Of a stretch of DNA of 64,000 nt, positions 60,550 to 64,000 are shown in pieces; position 1 is the stretch's first letter, and each line of letters opens with the position of its first letter. Source of the stretch: Ideonella sp. A 288 (lineage in GTDB: Bacteria; Pseudomonadota; Gammaproteobacteria; Burkholderiales; Burkholderiaceae_C); NCBI RefSeq assembly GCF_002198735.1, contig NZ_MWLO01000123.1:1-64000 (forward strand). The letters run 5' to 3'. Both the position numbers and the translations under genes were made by a program. Under the pieces are notes generated by a model. It was given only the letters and a program-made list of their open reading frames with translations, had not been told where the DNA came from and did no database searches.

Positions 60550-62762
60550 CAGCCCACCTCGGCGGCCAGGGGCACCGGGCGGTGCGCCAGGCGCTGCAGC
60601 TCTTCGACGATCTGCTTCTGCGACAGGATGCTCAGGTCGATGATCTCCCTGGCCTGGGCCACGTAGTACGCGAGTTGCTCGTCGCTGCGCGCCATCGACT
60701 TGTTCAGCGAGCCTTCGATGCGCTGCAGGCTGTCCACCAGCGCACCGCTGGAGGTCCCGAACATCTGCACGGCGAGACCGAAGGACTCGCCCAGGCTGGA
60801 CACCTCGATGGCGCTGCCGGTGACCTGCGATGCGGCCGTCGACAACCGGCCGGCTTCGGCCTCGACCTGCTCGGCGAAGCGTGTGCCGGCGTGCTGCAGC
60901 AGCGCCGCGGACGAGGCCACCAGCGAATCGATCGCGCCGCGCTGTTCGGTGGCGGCATGGTTGACGGCGTCGAGCAGGGTGCTCAGCGTCTGCATGACGC
61001 GGCTGCGCTCCTCGAGCAGGCCGTTGTCCCGCGCCATGCTGTCGGACAGTTCCTGCCGCAAGGCGCCGATCACCTCGGCGGCCGCCCGGGGCGCCTCGGC
61101 GGCGGCGTGCATGAGCCCAGCCATCTCGGCGATGGTGTCGCGCGCCTGCGCGTCGGCGCGCGCCTGGATGGCCTGCGCGGTCTGCTCCAGGGTCCGGCAG
61201 ATGTGTTCCTGCTGCCCCAGGGTCTGCTCGCCCGCACGCTGCCATGCCTGCTGCAGCGACGCGGCCATTGCCTCGAGGGACTGCGCCAGGGCGGCCTGCC
61301 GCCGATGGTCCTGCGAGGCCAGGTCGGACTGCCAGGCGCCATGGGTCTGGTCCACCGTGGCCAGCAGCGACGCCGACTGCTGCGCGAAGGTTTCCGCGGT
61401 CGTCGCCAGCGACGCCCGCAGGTCGGCGACCAGCTGTTCGCTGGCGCGCTGGTGTCGGGCGACGGCGTCTGTCCAGGCACCCGACAAGTCGGTCGCCGTG
61501 CTGCCCAGGCGCTGCGACACGCCATCGAGCTGACGCTCCACCGTGCCGGCCATGCGCTCGTGCCATTCGGTCGACTGCCTTGCCAGGTCGGACAGCGACA
61601 CCTTCCATTCGCCCTGCAAGGCCGAGTGCGTGGCCTCGACCGACGACAGCAGCGTGGCCGAGCGCTGCTCGAAGCTCGTCATGACCTGCTCCAGCGACTG
61701 CCGCAGGCCCTGGGCCAGGCCGTCGCTGGTGCGCTCGTGCGCGGCCAGTGCGGTCGTCCAGACCTCCGACACCGTGCCGACCGTGGCGCCGAACCGGGCC
61801 GACAGGCCCTCCAGCTGCGCCTGCACCGTGCCGGCGATGCGCTCGTGCAGCAGCGAGGTCTCGCGTGCGATGCCCGCCATCGTGGCTTCGACCACCGGCT
61901 GGATCGTGGCGCCGGCCGACCGGGCACTCTCGGTCAGGCTGTCCTTGAGCGATCGGTCGACGGACACCGCCAGGTCGGAGTACACCGTCCTGGCCTCGCG
62001 GTGGAAGGTCTGCTGCTGGTCCAGCAGTCGCTCGTTCAGGGCCTGGCCCTGCCGTTCCATCGCCGCCATCATGGCCTGCAGCTGATCGGCCACCCGGGGC
62101 ATCACCTGCGCCTGGAAGCGCAAGGCGTCCAGCGTTTCCTGCCGCTGATGGGCGAGCGAGAAGCGGCGGAGGCCGGTGGCGATGCGGGTGTCCAGCAGCT
62201 GGGCCGCCTGCAGCCGCTCTCGCCGGCACAGCGCCGACATCAGGCCCAGCATCGCCGACGCGGCCACACCGGCCACCGAGGTGCCAAAGGCCAGGCCCAG
62301 GCCCTTCACCGGCGCCGCCAGTGCGGCACGGATGGTCGGCAGATCGGTCGTGCTTTCCAGCGCCAGCACGGCGCCGTTCAGCGTGACCACCATGCCCAGG
62401 AAGGTGCCCAGCATCCCCAGCAGCACCAGCAGGCCCACCAGGTACGGTGTCATCGACGGGCCGGGCAGGCCGACGCGTTCACCCTCGATGCGCAGGCGCA
62501 CCGGGTTCTGCAGCGCGGCGGGCACCTGGCCGAGCCAGTCGCCAAGCTGCGGCAGGTCGGCCGGAATAGCCGCCAGGGCGGTGCCCAGCGACGCGGTGGC
62601 CTGCTGGAAACGGCGCAGCTCGAGCGCGCCCATCAGGTAGAACGCGCCGATCAGCAGCGTCATCGTCAGCGCCAGCGGGCTCGATCCGACATAGCCGGCC
62701 CCCACCCAGCCCACGGCCACCAGCCCCAGGACGAAGCTGGCCACACAGAGTTGTCGATTCAT
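60549..62762 (-). CDS. MotA/TolQ/ExbB-like DUF802 protein with long repeat tail (operon gene 2)
   Basis: 737 residues. Hydrophobic segments at ~8-24, 31-47, 107-129 and 155-177. The channel signature LVLLGMLGTFLGMVVTLNGA and GLGLAFGTSVAGVAASAMLG match the MotA/TolQ/ExbB/ZorA core. A long, probably coiled-coil tail of about 550 residues follows. It contains 95-residue repeats: HERIAGTVQAQLEGLSARFG at ~306 and HERMAGTVERQLDGVSQRLG at ~401. The predicted cytoplasmic tail is much longer than in MotA or ExbB and resembles the ZorA tail in layout. Starts ATG 62762, overlapping DUF3348 by 4 bp. Confidence 0.88.
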   Translation of the reverse strand: MNRQLCVASFVLGLVAVGWVGAGYVGSSPLALTMTLLIGAFYLMGALELRRFQQATASLGTALAAIPADLPQLGDWLGQVPAALQNPVRLRIEGERVGLPGPSMTPYLVGLLVLLGMLGTFLGMVVTLNGAVLALESTTDLPTIRAALAAPVKGLGLAFGTSVAGVAASAMLGLMSALCRRERLQAAQLLDTRIATGLRRFSLAHQRQETLDALRFQAQVMPRVADQLQAMMAAMERQGQALNERLLDQQQTFHREARTVYSDLAVSVDRSLKDSLTESARSAGATIQPVVEATMAGIARETSLLHERIAGTVQAQLEGLSARFGATVGTVSEVWTTALAAHERTSDGLAQGLRQSLEQVMTSFEQRSATLLSSVEATHSALQGEWKVSLSDLARQSTEWHERMAGTVERQLDGVSQRLGSTATDLSGAWTDAVARHQRASEQLVADLRASLATTAETFAQQSASLLATVDQTHGAWQSDLASQDHRRQAALAQSLEAMAASLQQAWQRAGEQTLGQQEHICRTLEQTAQAIQARADAQARDTIAEMAGLMHAAAEAPRAAAEVIGALRQELSDSMARDNGLLEERSRVMQTLSTLLDAVNHAATEQRGAIDSLVASSAALLQHAGTRFAEQVEAEAGRLSTAASQVTGSAIEVSSLGESFGLAVQMFGTSSGALVDSLQRIEGSLNKSMARSDEQLAYYVAQAREIIDLSILSQKQIVEELQRLAHRPVPLAAEVG

Positions 62763-63550
62763 GGCCCTTCCGTGACCTCGTTGCCAGTGGCTTCCAACAG
62801 GGCTTCCAACAGGCCCTCGACCGGCTGCAGGCGGACGTCGAGTTCGGCCAGCAGCACCTCGTGCATGTCCCTGCGGTAGGCGGCCAGCCAGGCGGCCGGG
62901 GGCGTCGAGGTGCCCGAGCCGGCTGGCCGTTCGTCGCCGCCCTCAGTCGATGCATGCGCCGCGCGCAGGCGCGCGAAGTGCTGCTCGAGCCAGCGCGGCA
63001 CCGTCGACAGCAGATGCTGCTCGCGTGCCGCCAGGGCTTCTTCCAGCACGGCATCGAATGCCGCGAGTTGCCCACCGCTGGGCGACTGACCGGCCAGCGC
63101 CGCCCGCGCTTCGGCGCGCAAGGGCTTGATCTTCGTTTCCATCGCGCGCTGGTGGGCCTGATAGCGCCGTCGGTGCGGTGCAAAGTCGTTGGCGTCGCCG
63201 TCGTCGACCACGGTGGTTGGCGTGCGCGATGCCGCGGTGCCGGCGCGGCCCGTCGAGCGACTCGCGTCCGTGGTCAGTGCCCGGGTCAGGTCGAGGCGCA
63301 CGCGGGCGAGTTGGTCGGCCACCGAGCGTACTGACACGGTCGTCGTGGTGCGGGCCGCCTGCTGCGGTCTGGAAGCGGCCTCGCCCTGCACGACGGCGGA
63401 CAGCGCGATGGCATCGGTCCAGTCCAGCCACAGGCCCAGCCGTTCGGCGAAGGGCTGTGTGGACTCGGCCACCTCGGCGGTGGCCATGTCCGCCAACAGG
63501 CGAACCAACCTCGAACCGTTGCGACTTTTGCGCGGCAACGCTGGCGCCAT
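62759..63550 (-). CDS. DUF3348 family protein (operon gene 1)
   Basis: 263 residues, first gene of the four-gene operon. Starts MAPALPRKSRNGSRLVRLLA, with conserved FAERLGLWLDWTDAIALSA and HRRRYQAHQRAMETKIKPLR. C-terminal region has LAAYRRDMHEVLLAELDVRL. It is soluble, rich in helix, with no enzymatic motif seen. Function unknown; its overlap with the MotA-like gene suggests it is a component or regulator of the membrane machine. Confidence 0.82.
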   Translation of the reverse strand: MAPALPRKSRNGSRLVRLLADMATAEVAESTQPFAERLGLWLDWTDAIALSAVVQGEAASRPQQAARTTTTVSVRSVADQLARVRLDLTRALTTDASRSTGRAGTAASRTPTTVVDDGDANDFAPHRRRYQAHQRAMETKIKPLRAEARAALAGQSPSGGQLAAFDAVLEEALAAREQHLLSTVPRWLEQHFARLRAAHASTEGGDERPAGSGTSTPPAAWLAAYRRDMHEVLLAELDVRLQPVEGLLEALLEATGNEVTEGP

Positions 63551-63719
63551 ACCGATGCTCGAACCCCGAAGAAAAAGCCGGGCAGTCTACTACAGCGCAG
63601 GCCCAGGGCCGCCGGCCTCGGCAGGGCCGTGACCTGGCGGGCCGATCAGCCGCCGGCGTCCTGCCCCGGCGGTCCGCCCCGCGCAGGCCGCCGGGGCCAA
63701 CGTCGGCCATCGCCGCCCG

Positions 63720-64000
63720 TCACCGGGGATCGGACCACCAGGTCGGCCCGAGCTGGCCCTGCAGCCATTCGACGACCCGGCTCACCTTGGCCGGCACCAG
63801 GCGCGGCGAGGGGTAGACCGCATGGATTTCCTGCGACGGCAGCGACCACTCGGCCAGCACCGGCTGCACGGCGCCGGACTTGACGGAGTCGTGCGCCACG
63901 TACCAGGGCAGGGCGGCCAGGCCCATGCCGCCGCGCGCGGCGGCCAGCAGCGCCGACAGGTTGTTCGACCGCAGCGGGCCGCGCACGGCGGTGGGCTCCA
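63720..64000 (-). CDS. LysR-family regulator, C-terminal part (cut by window end)
   Basis: Partial gene; the 5' end is outside the window. The visible ~93 residues (EPTAVRGPLRSNNLSALLAA, GGMGLAALPWYVAHD, HAVYPSPRLVPAKVSRVVEW) match the C-terminal effector-binding domain of LysR regulators. Confidence 0.8.
   Translation of the reverse strand, partial: EPTAVRGPLRSNNLSALLAAARGGMGLAALPWYVAHDSVKSGAVQPVLAEWSLPSQEIHAVYPSPRLVPAKVSRVVEWLQGQLGPTWWSDPR

Noticed and set aside
59163-63550. Calling the DUF802 operon a Zorya system
   Set aside because: ZorC/ZorD/ZorE features (EH-signature, helicase, HNH nuclease) are not seen. Only the membrane pair resembles ZorAB, so it is reported as a motor-like system of unknown role.

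Overview
The window is GC-rich, tightly packed chromosomal DNA that reads as a betaproteobacterium of the order Burkholderiales. The evidence is the gene content: a beta-type lptF-lptG-cbiX-cysB string, a rimP-nusA-infB-rbfA-truB-typA string, DUF3348/DUF802/DUF2894 and DUF3563 proteins, a short H-NS paralogue and a glgCA cluster. Family and genus cannot be fixed from this sequence alone; a Rubrivivax/Leptothrix/Roseateles-type lineage is my guess. No rRNA, insertion sequence, prophage or CRISPR array is visible. Two tRNA genes are present, tRNA-Arg(TCT) and tRNA-Ser(GGA).

Layout. 0.1-3.2 kb: two exported phosphorus-scavenging enzymes (GDPD and PhoX-like), each preceded by a candidate Pho box. 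3.7-11.5 kb: a receiver-domain protein, the exported methionine sulfoxide repair pair msrB-msrA, a PHB-depolymerase-type esterase overlapping a methyltransferase, a PAS-PAS-GGDEF-EAL protein, and remnants of adenylate-forming enzymes beside tRNA-Arg. 11.5-18.5 kb: a YfcG-type GST, an acyl-CoA dehydrogenase with an APH-like kinase, a Crp/Fnr regulator and a FimV-like protein. 18.5-25.2 kb: ybdL, then lptF-lptG-cbiX-cysB with overlapping ends, divergent from pepA-holC. 25.4-32.5 kb: a branched-chain amino-acid binding protein, glycogen genes (glgP divergent from glgC-glgA) and an OsmC protein. 32.6-39.4 kb: a 167-nt extended inverted repeat, an ECF sigma factor, an exported 2H-phosphoesterase-like protein, a MOSC protein, and an SOS/nucleoid group (umuD-like, umuC, H-NS, SRAP). 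39.5-44.7 kb: tRNA-Ser, a DUF2237-qmcA-nfeD operon, a PLP amino-acid decarboxylase and fabI. 44.7-53.2 kb: translation and transcription operon rimP-nusA-infB-rbfA-truB-typA, behind a strong promoter and what looks like a transcription attenuator. 53.2-58.8 kb: EamA transporter, WS/DGAT acyltransferase, hydrolase, a RES/Xre toxin-antitoxin pair and a DUF3563 gene. 59.1-63.6 kb: a four-gene overlapping operon DUF3348, MotA/ExbB-like DUF802, MotB/OmpA-like and DUF2894. The window ends inside a LysR regulator gene.

Most notable. The last operon pairs a stator-type channel protein carrying a long repeat tail with an OmpA-domain partner that keeps the proton-binding Asp. This is the architecture of ion-driven machines such as MotAB and the Zorya ZorAB pair, but with two uncharacterised soluble partners. 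The UmuD-like protein has lost the catalytic Ser and Lys and has an altered cleavage site, yet sits next to an intact umuC under an apparently leaderless, LexA-overlapped promoter. The rimP leader carries an intrinsic terminator about 20 nt into the predicted transcript.
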